Assembly: GCA_029962745.1 (NCBI GenBank)
Contig: CM057165.1
Span: 8,455,523-8,519,522 of the forward strand
Direction of reading: 5' to 3'
DNA: 64,000 bases
Source: Echinometra lucunter
Taxonomy: Eukaryota; Echinodermata; Echinoidea; Camarodonta; Echinometridae
The translations under genes were made by a program, and so were the position numbers. The notes below the pieces were generated by a model that worked only from the letters and a program-made list of their open reading frames with translations, did no database searches and was not told the origin of the DNA. Positions within the stretch are counted from its first letter, which is position 1. Each line of letters starts with the position of its first letter. Shown here in pieces: positions 1 through 10,159 of the stretch.

Positions 1-271
1 TCATGTGCTGACTGGGAAAAGTTAAAGGAAGACAAGTAAGCCAGTAGCACAAATGATGATATTGATAACTTTGATGATTTTTTTTATTCTAGTTTGGGAC
101 TTCAATGTTAACTTCACTGCAGGTTTCCCTCCCACAACCCACACTATGCTATGTATAAGCTAGGGTTGAGGGGGTATTTACAACAAATTAGCATTGCAGT
201 ACAATGATATTCTAAAGATCAGCATGGTCAAATGGAAAACAATCTTGTAAATGATAAGTGAGTGAACAAAC

Positions 272-540
272 CTTTTCTGTGCTCTGACCACTCTCTGTGG
301 AACATTGCCGTAGGCCCCATTATTCAAGGGGTGGTAGTTATCAGCGAAAGCGTATTCCCGAGCACGTAGACTCTTTCCAAGTTCTGGCAAGGTATCGTCA
401 TCTTCAGAAGTACCCGCAATCTTCTCTTCCTGGTCATCTCCAAAAGCCCATGATACAAGTCGTCTTAGAATCTCATAGACAACCACAGAAGCACAGGCGG
501 AGATGGCTGCTACAGTGGCAGTGTAGTTCCTTACAGGCAT
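272..540 (-). CDS. First exon of a tandem class V aminotransferase-like paralogue (rest off-window)
   Basis: This exon encodes the N-terminal ~90 residues of a paralogue of the complete gene at 9821-20173. The start is placed at 538-540 because MPVRNYTATV aligns with MTLKNNTVTV of the complete copy. The reading frame also stays open upstream to an ATG at 570. It shows the same hydrophobic anchor (TVAAISACASVVVYEILRRL), the acidic linker FGDDQEEKIA and the family motif HPLNNGAYGNVPQRV. The donor AAAG|GTTTGT lies at the same place as in the complete gene. Because the gene runs leftward, exons 2 onward are outside the window. It sits head-to-tail downstream of the complete copy, which indicates local tandem duplication. 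Function is inferred from the paralogue. Confidence 0.85.
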
Positions 541-1148
541 TGTTTCATTTGAAATACCTACATAGTCCAAACAAAAGAAAAGGGTATATCTTTTTTAATT
601 CGACCTGTCAACATAGATTCAGATCTAGTTAAATGTCTGATAAAATAAAAATTGTGAAGGAAAAGCGATTGGGAAGGGCGAGTATCTATTGTAGAGACAC
701 CAACTCTCCCATTTTCGATGGGAGCTGATTTCCGGCTTGAGTCCATTTTCACAAAATCTTCCGCTCTTTCCCTTGAGTTTGAATTTTTCCCGGCCTAGCT
801 GTGTTTCTCCTTTTTTTCTCCTGCCCAATCACCATTTTGAAAAAAAAATTAATCTGAATCATTGGATTTTACCTTATTTATTGTTGTCGCATGTTCAAAA
901 ATAAGCCTAAGATAGCACCAGAGAGCTTCTATAACCCTAAAAGTAGCTACTGAATTCATCATTCCCATAGGTTTTGCAGAGACTGCTGGATTCCAGCATC
1001 TAGTGGGTTAAGAGCCATTATATACTATTGTAAGGTCTTTTTTTTCCTTGATTTATAAGTATTTTTTAATGCACGTTTAGCTTTTCACTCTGTCATTTTT
1101 CAAGTCACTTACATTATATTCCTACCCTTTAGTATAGCTCTGGACTTC
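541..1148. other. Upstream flank of the paralogue, no gene seen
   Basis: AT-rich sequence upstream of the paralogue start. Short open frames on both strands here lack any recognisable motif or codon pattern. A promoter for the paralogue is expected in this stretch, but I cannot pinpoint one. Confidence 0.5.
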
Positions 1149-1150
1149 TA

Positions 1151-1932
1151 CCGTGTGTCTCAAAAAAAACGTAACACTTTTGAAATGGTTGCCAAATTGA
1201 GCATATGTAATTTTATGAAGAAATGTCGATATGTATAGAAAGCTGAAGGACCAACCTTTCATATGATATGAAAAATTGGAAAAAAAATCATGCTTCGATG
1301 AACAGTGTTCACTTAAGTTAGAGGTATGAAAATGTGCCTGCGCAGGATTTTTCCTTCCAATTTTGGACAGGTAAGTTACTTGTAGCTTACAAAATAAGGT
1401 CGATATGAGATATTCATGATCGATGGATCAACAGGATATTTTGAATACCTTGAATACCATTCCTTTTTCTCTGTTATTTATCAATCCCGAAACACCACCG
1501 CCCACCCCCCCCCCCACACACACACACACACGCACACACACTTCCACTCCCATCTTATTGTATCATTGATCTGGTAGATGTGAACGGGATTAAGGATGAA
1601 TGAGAATTGGCTAAATTGAAATATTCCAAATCATAATTAAAATTACGCAACCCACTGTCCTCCCCCTCCCACACACACACACACACACACACACATACAA
1701 CCTTCTTCCTATCCTCTCACCTACTCCTTCCTTTTTTATCACTTTTCTTCTGAAAGTTTGGTGGATCATTTTTTTTCCATTAATAATCAAATTATTAACC
1801 AGTCACTCATTTTGATCAATGAAATCAATCGATAAATCACTGAAACATTAATTCCATCAAGCAATTGCTCAAACCAATTATCACACGCACACAAACCACA
1901 CACACACACGCACGTACACATACACCCACGCG

Positions 1933-1963
<31 letters not shown>

Positions 1964-2511
1964 ATTAGGGCAGACATGACAAAAACAAGTTAAATCTTTT
2001 TTTTAAAGATGTTCATGTTTCTTTTATTATTTTTCTTATTTACAACTGCTTTGTTCATCTTAAAATGAAAGATCTGACAAAAGTAATCAGTTCATAGTCC
2101 ACATGGCTATCTTTTCTTCTTGACTGAATATCACGGCTTTCAAAGTACCGATTGAGTAAGGGTACCGGCATGGGTGGTGTTTGGGGATTGATAAATGACA
2201 GAGAGAAAGGACTGGTATTCAAAACATCCTTTTAACTCTTAATCCATCGATCATGAATATCTCATATCAAATTTATTTTGCATGCTATACCTGTCCAAAA
2301 TTGGAAGGAAAAATCCTGCGCAGGCCCATTTTCATACCTCTAACTTAAGTGAACCCTGTTCATCGAAGCATGATTTTTTTTCAATTTTTTCATTTCATAT
2401 GAAAGGTTGGTCCTTTAGCTTTCCATACATATTGACATTTTTTCATGAAATAATATATGCTCAATTTGGCAACCATTTCAAAAGTGTTACGTTTTTTTTG
2501 AGACACACAGG
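1151..2511. mobile_element. Tc1/mariner-type foldback MITE with TA target duplication
   Basis: Long inverted arms (about 1151-1490 and 2185-2511) can be followed base by base. Both ends read C-C-(T)GTGTGTCTCAAA inward and are bordered by TA at 1149-1150 and 2512-2513. Conserved arm segments include GCGCAGG and AGGTATGAAAATG and their complements. The middle holds several (AC)n microsatellites (about 1520-1545, 1670-1695, 1935-1965) and no transposase. TA duplication with long terminal repeats fits a non-autonomous Tc1/mariner-class element. Confidence 0.85.
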
Positions 2512-2513
2512 TA

Positions 2514-3890
2514 TTGTTCTACCCCTATTCATTCTTACCTATTCAACCTTGCCTGCTATGGCATCACTCTCTCTTTCTCTCTCCCCCTCTTTCATGACTA
2601 CTCAACCAGACCTCAACTTACTGGACACATGACTTTCACTCTTACTCTATTGGTTATTTGTATGTACTTTGTGATTGGCTATTTTTGTTTATGTATGTCA
2701 GCTTTCTTGGCACCCATCTTTGAGAATTTACTAAAATATAAATCAGTGCAGCTCAAGTCGTAAAACATGTTGGACATGTTTTTGTGAGAGTCTTAATTTA
2801 CTATGGGCCATATGAGTGCAGCTAGGAAAGGGAAATGGTTAGTCATTATTTTTTTGTGTATATAGTTATATGCAGTTTATAAAAATTGCTAGCTGATACT
2901 ACTCTGAAAACCTTGATCTTTGACTCCACTTGAAGTCAATTGGAATATATGAATAAAGCAACATCAAAATGACCTACTTTGTTTAGCACCAGTTTGAATT
3001 TTCCTTAACTCTAAGCTTGCACACTCATTAAGCCAATTCTTAAATATACCACTCATCCCGTCTTCTTGGTTATGATTAACCGAGTACAACCAAAATGCTC
3101 TTGACAATCTTGATCAAACTTTCCTCTCTTTAACCCGTTGAGCCCTATGCCCGAGATAACTCGGGCAAGGGTCTGAGAAATGTGTTACACTGAAATCAAA
3201 TTGTGTTAAACAGGTTAAGTATGCATATAAACAAGTGATAATTATTCATGCATGCTGACGTAGGCATACTTTGGAGCAAACTTTAAGATAAGTGACTCCT
3301 TTTTTGTTAAGATATACCCTCTGTGCTCAGCCTGCCCTCAGCACGGGCCCCAGCCACGCCCCCTATATAGCTGTATACGGTGCACGCTTCGTCCAGGTCC
3401 AGCTAGCTACCAGCAGGCTCAGCCCGCTTCCTCGACTTGAGGCGAGCTGGTCAAGAGTCAAGACCAGTCAACAAAATGTACAGACAAAAGCCCTTACAAT
3501 TTTACTACATATTTACAAAATTTACGTTTCAGGATGAATTACCTATCGCTGGTTGAGAGCTGCATGAACTTTTGACTGTGCATGAGCCTTCTTTTCCTGA
3601 TAGTGATCCTGTGGACTTTGACCAACTCAACCAACGACAAATGATCTTATTTGAACAGATGTATTGCTGCACTTCGGAGGGGGATCGGACGGGGGTACGA
3701 AAGATGCAGCCTTGGGAAAATAGGAGGGTTTAACTTTTCACTTACTTTTTTTTAAAACAAAACATTTGCCGTCAATATGCCTCTCAATAATCTTCAGACC
3801 TTCGATCCCGTCTCTCTCTCTCTTCCTCCCTCTCTCTCCCTCTCTCTCTCTCTCTCCCCATCTCATACTCTCTTTTTCTTCCTCCCTCCC
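2514..3890. other. Intergenic, no gene recognised
   Basis: No exon or mobile-element termini could be supported here. There is a CT-rich microsatellite towards 3800-3860. The sequence around 3300-3540 is more GC-rich and carries an open frame of 81 codons without recognisable features. Confidence 0.4.
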
Positions 3891-3898
3891 TCTCTCTC

Positions 3899-4381
3899 AG
3901 CATAACACAGAATTATAGTGGAAATACATGTATTAATATTACTGTCTTCTCTATTCTTCTCCCCTTATCTCTCTCTCTCTCTCTCTCTTCCCTCCCTCTT
4001 TCTCCATCTATTTGCCTGCCTGTTAGTCAATCTCGTCAATCTCTCTCTCTCTTTCTCTCAGCATAACACAGAATTATAGTGGAAATACATGTATTAATAT
4101 TACTGTCTTCTCTATTCTTCTCCCCTTATCTCTCTCTCTCTCTCTCTCTTCCCTCCCTCTTTCTCCATCTATTTGCCTGCCTGTTAGTCAATCTCGTCAA
4201 TCTCTCTCTCTCTTTCTCTCAGCATAACACAGAATTATAGTGGAAATACATGTATTAATATTACTGTCTTCTCTATTCTTCTCCCCTTATCTCTCTCTCT
4301 CTCTCTCTCTTCCCTCCCTCTTTCTCCATCTATTTGCCTGCCTGTTAGTCAATCTCGTCAATCTCTCTCTCTCTCTCTCTG
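3899..4381. repeat. Three tandem copies of a 161-bp CT-rich unit
   Basis: The phrase AGCATAACACAGAATTATAG recurs at 3899, 4060 and 4221, exactly 161 bp apart. It is followed each time by TGGAAATACATG, two CT microsatellite tracts and TTTGCCTGCCTGTTAGTC. Copies are nearly identical, so the triplication is recent or was homogenised. No coding potential. Confidence 0.9.
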
Positions 4382-4584
4382 TTTCTCTTTTTATCCCTCT
4401 CTCAAACTAGGTAAACATTGTTAACAGTGGTAAAATTACCAAAACTTTGACAATTTGACTCATCATTAATGATCTATATCTACTATTACAAATCTTATAT
4501 GGACCTTAAACAGATCTGCTCCTGGAAATGAATGAGGCCACAAATGTCTTCCCCAAAGCTGATGACAACAACTTTTCAGATTTG

Positions 4585-4585
4585 T

Positions 4586-4616
<31 letters not shown>

Positions 4617-4620
4617 GGGT
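4585..4620. repeat. (TG)n followed by poly-G
   Basis: A TG run passes into an uninterrupted G tract. Simple sequence only; its complement creates a spurious Pro/His-rich open frame. Confidence 0.85.
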
Positions 4621-5703
4621 AAGGTACACATAGTAATGACATGTGCAGAAATGATTTACAGAGTGAACAGACTTGCATATCCCTGATTTCATTTAATGAT
4701 GACATTACATCTCCTGAGAAGGCATTAATTTGAGAAATCCACTGACACACAGTCATCTAAATTGTAACATACATTAGATATGGCACTGGAATATATCCAC
4801 TATTCAAATTTAGAATATTTCACTCTCGTCAAAATAGAAATATATATAGTCATATATAGTCATAGGCATATGTAATGAATGCAAAATTCCTGTAAAACAT
4901 AATCCTGTTGGTAACCACACCGACGCACATTATTTGATCCATTCTTCCCTGTAAAACATTTACATGATTCACTTTTGGAAGAAGGCTGTGACTAACAACA
5001 CTACATATCATTTGGTAGAATTACCACATACAATCCCTAGCCTAAATCCAAGTTTTCAGAATATTCAGACGAAAATCAATAATATCAACATTATCTATGT
5101 AGTCTTTTCTCCGTATATAACGCACTGAATTAAAAGTGATCTATCACGTACCAAAACTATTTTTCATTGTATAATAGAGGTTCCACATCAGAATGATGTC
5201 ACTTACCTGCATTCAAACTATGGGCTGAAATATTACTTCTATGATTTTAAAGCCTAACTTTATTTTCATTATTGCACATAGGTGAAGCTTTGATTAGACA
5301 AGGTTATCAAAATTCATTTGGATGGAATCCCTCTGCTCATTTGTGTGTATTGTTTTGTGCCAATCTGCAAAGCCCCGAATGTGCTACTCAGATAAGAAAA
5401 TTAATTTATGCGACGAGTGAGCATAATTGTCGACACATCCATACACCCTTGCAAATAACAGGGCCTGCATGGAACCTATGTCTCGGTTCCATTCCATGTT
5501 GTGTATCTATGGTGTTCTTTATTTTATTCATAGTCCTAATAACAGGAAAAGTCCTCTGCGGTTGGTTTTATGCATTCTAGATTTACAAAATCTATTGTAT
5601 AGGGGATTGGTTCACTTTGCATTACAAAGATCCACAATTTAAAAAAAAATAGAAGATATATCCAATACTAGTACTGTTTGATTATCAGCTAACCAAGAAT
5701 AAA

Positions 5704-6423
5704 AACAAGGCAATAGCCATAATGTCTCTCGCCACGTTCTTGTGCAATCATTCTTCCAGGTAAATTTTAACATTTGACCTCTGACCTACATACATGACCT
5801 TTGACCCCAAATAACCCTGGGGTCCCTGTAAGCTATCTACTATCCAAGTTAGGTGACAAATGGGCTTACGGTTCAAATGTTACCAACCCCAGTAAAAAAC
5901 ATGCAGGTAAATTTTAACATTTGACTTCATTTGACCTTTGACCTACATACACAACCTTTGACCCCCAAATAATATTGAGGTCCCTATAAAGCATCTACCA
6001 TCCAAGTTTGGTTACAAACAGGAAAATGATCGTAAATCTATTCAAGTTTCAGAAGCGTCATGGACAGACGGACTACGCTATTAAAGGATCACTTAAGGTG
6101 CTTTCACACATGATGCGACAGTGTGGTAACACGCTGTGTCACCACACTTTTTTGTGTACAAGCCTATGGGGTAAAAAATGTCGCCGAGGCAGGACACACT
6201 TTTTTTTGCTGCCTAGATACACAAAAAATGCGCACCAATCAAATTTCTAAAAAGTTAGCGCAAAAATTGTTGCCATGAGATTGCTTGCACATGTTTTGAC
6301 AATATGCTCTCTTACTGAGAGTTGACGCGTTAATGCGCGTTCATTAGCATATGTGGTGACACAAAGTCCCATCATGTGTGAAAGCACCTTATGTCTCGCT
6401 CCACTTTGGTGGCTCGACAAAAG
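5704..6423 (+). mobile_element. Pearl/Helentron-like element A, with a nested MITE
   Basis: It begins with ACAAGGCAAT...AATGTCTCTCGCC, matching the left ends of elements B and C. It carries TGACCTCTGACCT/TGACCTTTGACC core repeats (two diverged units) and a short GGACAGACGGACTACG stretch. It ends in a hairpin-like ATGTCTCGCT...GGCTCGACAAAAG. The order left arm, ~150-bp core repeats, ACGG-type microsatellite, 3' hairpin is that of pearl / Helentron-associated elements. It is interrupted at 6096-6389 by another element. Confidence 0.6.
6096..6389. mobile_element. TIR MITE nested in element A
   Basis: Perfect or near-perfect terminal inverted repeats AGGTGCTTTCACACATGATG / CATCATGTGTGAAAGCACCT, flanked by TA on both sides (6094-6095, 6390-6391). 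Length 294 bp, no protein. It lies inside the right half of element A and so inserted later. Confidence 0.8.
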
Positions 6424-6708
6424 AAACAATACCAATATATATAAACATAGACACATACCACATTTGTGCGGCTGTTACAAATAGGCAAGCTTTCAAATTA
6501 AGTTAATACTTGCTTTCTGAATGATTTCAAGCTAATTTCGTCTTTCTTACAAGAACTAATATTTCAGAGTAAAGTATATTTCCTTTTCCATATACACTAA
6601 TGATTAAAAAGCTACCTCTTTCTAGCAAATAACATCATGGCTTTCTAGCTGTGTCTTTTCTTCAATGTCATTATCATAGTCACCTTTCCTAGTACAGGGT
6701 TAAAATGT

Positions 6709-7325
6709 CAGTGCTGTGTGACTCGAGTATGGACTCGGACTCAAGTCCAATTTTTGATGACTTGGACTCAAGTCCTGTTTTTCTCACTTGGACTCGGACT
6801 CAGTCCCAGAAACCGTGACTCGTTACTCGGCACCGAGTCACGCACGAGCCCAAGCAGTAGCGGCCATGCCGTGTTGCGCCTTTTCTAAAGTATTGACATT
6901 CAATACATTTTTGTTTGTATTTTGTTGCTTGATGAATTGCTTGATGAATTAAAATACGTATGGGCCTACTGTAATGTACTCCACTACTCTTTATTCAGTG
7001 TGTTCTACATTCAGTGGCCTACTAGTGTTGAACTAGCTGTGAGCTGAGCATGCAATAATTAATGCTCACTAGCATACAGCAGCAGCGTTTTGATATATAT
7101 CTGAATTCTCTATTATGAGGTTCCACTGTAGATGTAATTTGTTTTCATGTTTAGGAAGATGTCCAATGTAACGTGAACTTAACTTGTGACTCGGACTCGG
7201 TTTTTTTTTTTGACTCGGACTCTGAGGTGATGAGTCGAACTCGGACTCCGACTTTGAGGCTATGACTCGGACTCGAACTCGGACTCAGACTCAGAGGTGA
7301 TGACTCGGACTCGGACACAGCACTG
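6709..7325. mobile_element. hAT-type MITE built of GACTCGGACTC repeats
   Basis: Termini CAGTGCTGTGT / ACACAGCACTG are exact inverted repeats. Flanking 8-mers are TAAAATGT (6701-6708) and TTAAATGT (7326-7333), a target duplication with one mismatch. Both subterminal regions are packed with GACTCGGACTC-type repeats. The centre is unrelated AT-rich DNA. An 8-bp duplication and short TIRs with subterminal repeats are hAT-like. No transposase. Confidence 0.8.
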
Positions 7326-7333
7326 TTAAATGT

Positions 7334-8200
7334 GCAGGGAAAAGGATAAACTCATCAACCACAAAAACACAATATTACTATTATCAAAGTGTTTTTTAAA
7401 AGCCAAACATAATCTGCTTTACAAGACAGAATCCAGCATAAAATACATTGTATTGCCAATACTTTTTTTTTTTTGGTTTTGTTTTGTTTTTTTTCTGCAA
7501 AAGCTTACACAACTATATTTAGAGGTAGCACGTCCCTTTTGCAGAATCTACGAAAAGCCATACAACTTGACATGAGCTTAGGATATACCCTTCTGATACT
7601 GTTTATTTAATCTTACGGTCATAAGTTCCTCAAGTTATTAATATAAAATGAATAACCAAGGTGGATCAGCTCACCGGCAGTACCACAGATGTGTAGCACA
7701 GCCAGCTAGCTAGCTAGCTCAGTTGCACAGCTCGCAATCACCACACAGCCACCGCACGTACTGTACATAATTATAGCAGCGCTTGTAACGTGAATCCTCG
7801 TGCACTGACTTTCAGCTGAGGGAGCTATTCTCACTAACGGTCACATTAAATTTCGAATCTTCAGATCTCTTTTTTGTGGTACAAAAAAAGTAAGCTCTGA
7901 TAAATTATTGAAGACTATTTCCTTAATTTAAAATCAAATTTCACGCTTTGTCAATTTCAGGGATGGGTTATATCACCTTTCTCTCTTAAATGATGACAGA
8001 GTCAGGGAACTTACAGAATTAGTTCTGCAAAAAGGGGGGTTACATCTAAATATTTATTAAAATGAATAATATTTCAGAACTTTTTTATGAGTATATGAAA
8101 TGAATGAACAGCTGTTCTATTGGATGAACAAAGTATAAATGATTCTGGCCAGTAAAAATACTTCTGCCTAAAATGCTAGATATGGTACATGCTATTCCTA
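7334..8200. other. Intergenic, no gene recognised
   Basis: AT-rich sequence with a poly-T/TTTTG tract near 7465-7490 and an (AGCT)n patch near 7705-7720. No exon or element termini seen. Confidence 0.4.
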
Positions 8201-9284
8201 ACAAGGCGTTTGCGATGTTGTGTCTCGCCCACTTGTGACCTTTGACCTTACCATGTGACCTCTGACTGGACCATAACATGCAGGTCCCCTCAGTGCATCT
8301 ACAACCCAAGTTTGGTTGAAAAGTGAGTCACGGTTGCAAAGTTATGTGTGATAAGAGAGTCTTGCACGTCAACTTAACATTTGACCTGAAATGACCTTTG
8401 ACCTTACCATGTGACCTCTGACTGGACAATAAGATGCAGGTCCCCTTAGTGCATCTACAACCCAAGTTTGATTGAACAGTGTCACACAGTTGCAGAGTTT
8501 TGTGTCATAAGAGAGTCTTGCACATAAATTTTAACATTTGACCTAAAATGACCTTTGACCTTACCATGTGACCTCTGACTAGAGCATAACATGCAGGTCC
8601 GCTTAGGGCATCTACAACCCAAGTTTGGTTGAAAAGTGAGTCACGGTTGCAGAGTTTTGTGTCATAAGAGAGTCTTGCACGTAAACTTTAACGTTTGACC
8701 GGAAATGACCTTTGACCTTACCATGTGACCTCTGACTGGACAATAAGATGCAGGTCCCCTTAGTGCATCTACAACCCAAGTTTGATTGAACAGTGTCACA
8801 CAGTTGCAGAGTTAGTGTCATAAGAGAGTCTTGCACGTAAATTTTAACGTTTGACCTAAAATGACCTTTGACCTTACCATGTGACCTCTGACTAGAGCAT
8901 AAAATGCAGGTCCGCTTAGGGCATCTACAACCCAAGTTTGGTTGAAAAGTGAGTCACGGTTGCAGAGTTTTGTGTCATAAGAGAGTCTTGCACGTAAACT
9001 TTAACGTTTGACCTGAAATGACCTTTGACCTTACCATGTGACCTCTGACTGGACCATAACATGCAGGTCCCCTTAGTGCATCTACAACCCAAGTTTGGTT
9101 GAAAAGTGAGTCACGGTTGCCAAGTTATCTTTCATAACGTTTGTGACGGACGGACGGACGGACGGACGACGGACGGACGACGGACGGACGACGGACGGAC
9201 GACGGACGGACGACGGACGGACGACGGACGGACGACATTTGGATCCCTTAGTCTCGCCTTCACCTCCGGTGGGCGAGACAAAAA
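8201..9284 (+). mobile_element. Pearl/Helentron-like element B with 156/157-bp core array
   Basis: Left end ACAAGGCGTTTGCG...TGTCTCGCC. A tandem array follows whose phrase TCTACAACCCAAGTTTG recurs at 8298, 8454, 8611, 8768, 8924 and 9081, spacing 156-157 bp. Unit types mostly alternate (GGTTGAAAAGTGAG versus GATTGAACAGTG), giving a ~313-bp dimer. Each unit holds TGACCTTTGACCTTACC and TGACCTCTGAC. A long (GACGGACG)n tract at about 9146-9235 follows, then a terminal hairpin GTCTCGCC-TTCACCTCCGGTG-GGCGAGAC (9251-9279) and AAAAAG. The design matches pearl/HINE elements. Confidence 0.8.
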
Positions 9285-9820
9285 GTAAAAAGAAAATAAA
9301 GAAAATATCAAGTTGATTACAAAAATATTATTCTACCAAAATAATCAAGCTTTAGATACATGTACCAATATAAAACTGCAAGATACAAGAACACTGAAAT
9401 TAGGCCTTTCTTGTCTTTCCAGGATATATAATTTTGTTCAAATTATGCTGATTTTGTTCTGGTAAAAAAATAATATATATAACCAATATAAAACTGTGTG
9501 ATTCAAGAACACTAAAGGCCATTCTTGTCTTACCAGGACACAATTTTTTTTTTTTCTAATTATGCTGGAACAATTTGTTTTGGCAAAAAATAAATGCAGT
9601 ATAATATATTTTTTCATTGATAAACTTTCACCAGAATATAAGACATCTTTGCAGCAAACTGAGACCACCAGAAGACTTTGCACAAGAAAAAAAGGAACAT
9701 TGAAAATGACAAACAATGCCAATCAGAAAACAGTGAAAAAATATTTCACCAGGACTAGAAACAAACTTGGACACAGAAGGTCAAATTTTGACACTTCTTT
9801 AGCCAGGCATGACATATCCC

Positions 9821-10159
9821 TTAGTTCTTAATATCAAGAACAGCTATGACTGCATCACGTAGTAAATAATATTCCTCTCTATAGTTATACACCTGAGCAC
9901 TGATGCGTATATATGTATCCTCCTCGTCACCATCGGAACCTGTCACAGCCGTGGCTACATTGTGCTTATCTAGAATCTCACGGATGAGGTCCTCATTGGC
10001 CTTATAAAGGGCTCGTTTGGAGGTCATAGGAAGCACGATGAGACGCATGAACGGAGCCATCAACTCCTCTTCAAGCTTGATCCATCTTGTATTCCATGCC
10101 TCGGCCAGCATTTCAGCAGCCCACTGGACAAGCTCAGAGTTATAGGCAGTGATCCTCTC
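9821..10159 (-). CDS. Aminotransferase-like gene, exon 6 (C-terminal domain and stop)
   Basis: Acceptor TTGTTAG|GAG. Begins ERITAYNSELVQWAAEML and ends AVIAVLDIKN with a TAA at 9821-9823. Contains the C-terminal small-domain phrase YIRISAQVYNYREEYY typical of class V enzymes. Confidence 0.9.
   Translation of the reverse strand, partial: ERITAYNSELVQWAAEMLAEAWNTRWIKLEEELMAPFMRLIVLPMTSKRALYKANEDLIREILDKHNVATAVTGSDGDEEDTYIRISAQVYNYREEYYLLRDAVIAVLDIKN

Noticed and set aside
9106..9288. Open frame with RTDDGRTTDG repeats
   Set aside because: Translation of the GACGGACG microsatellite in element B.
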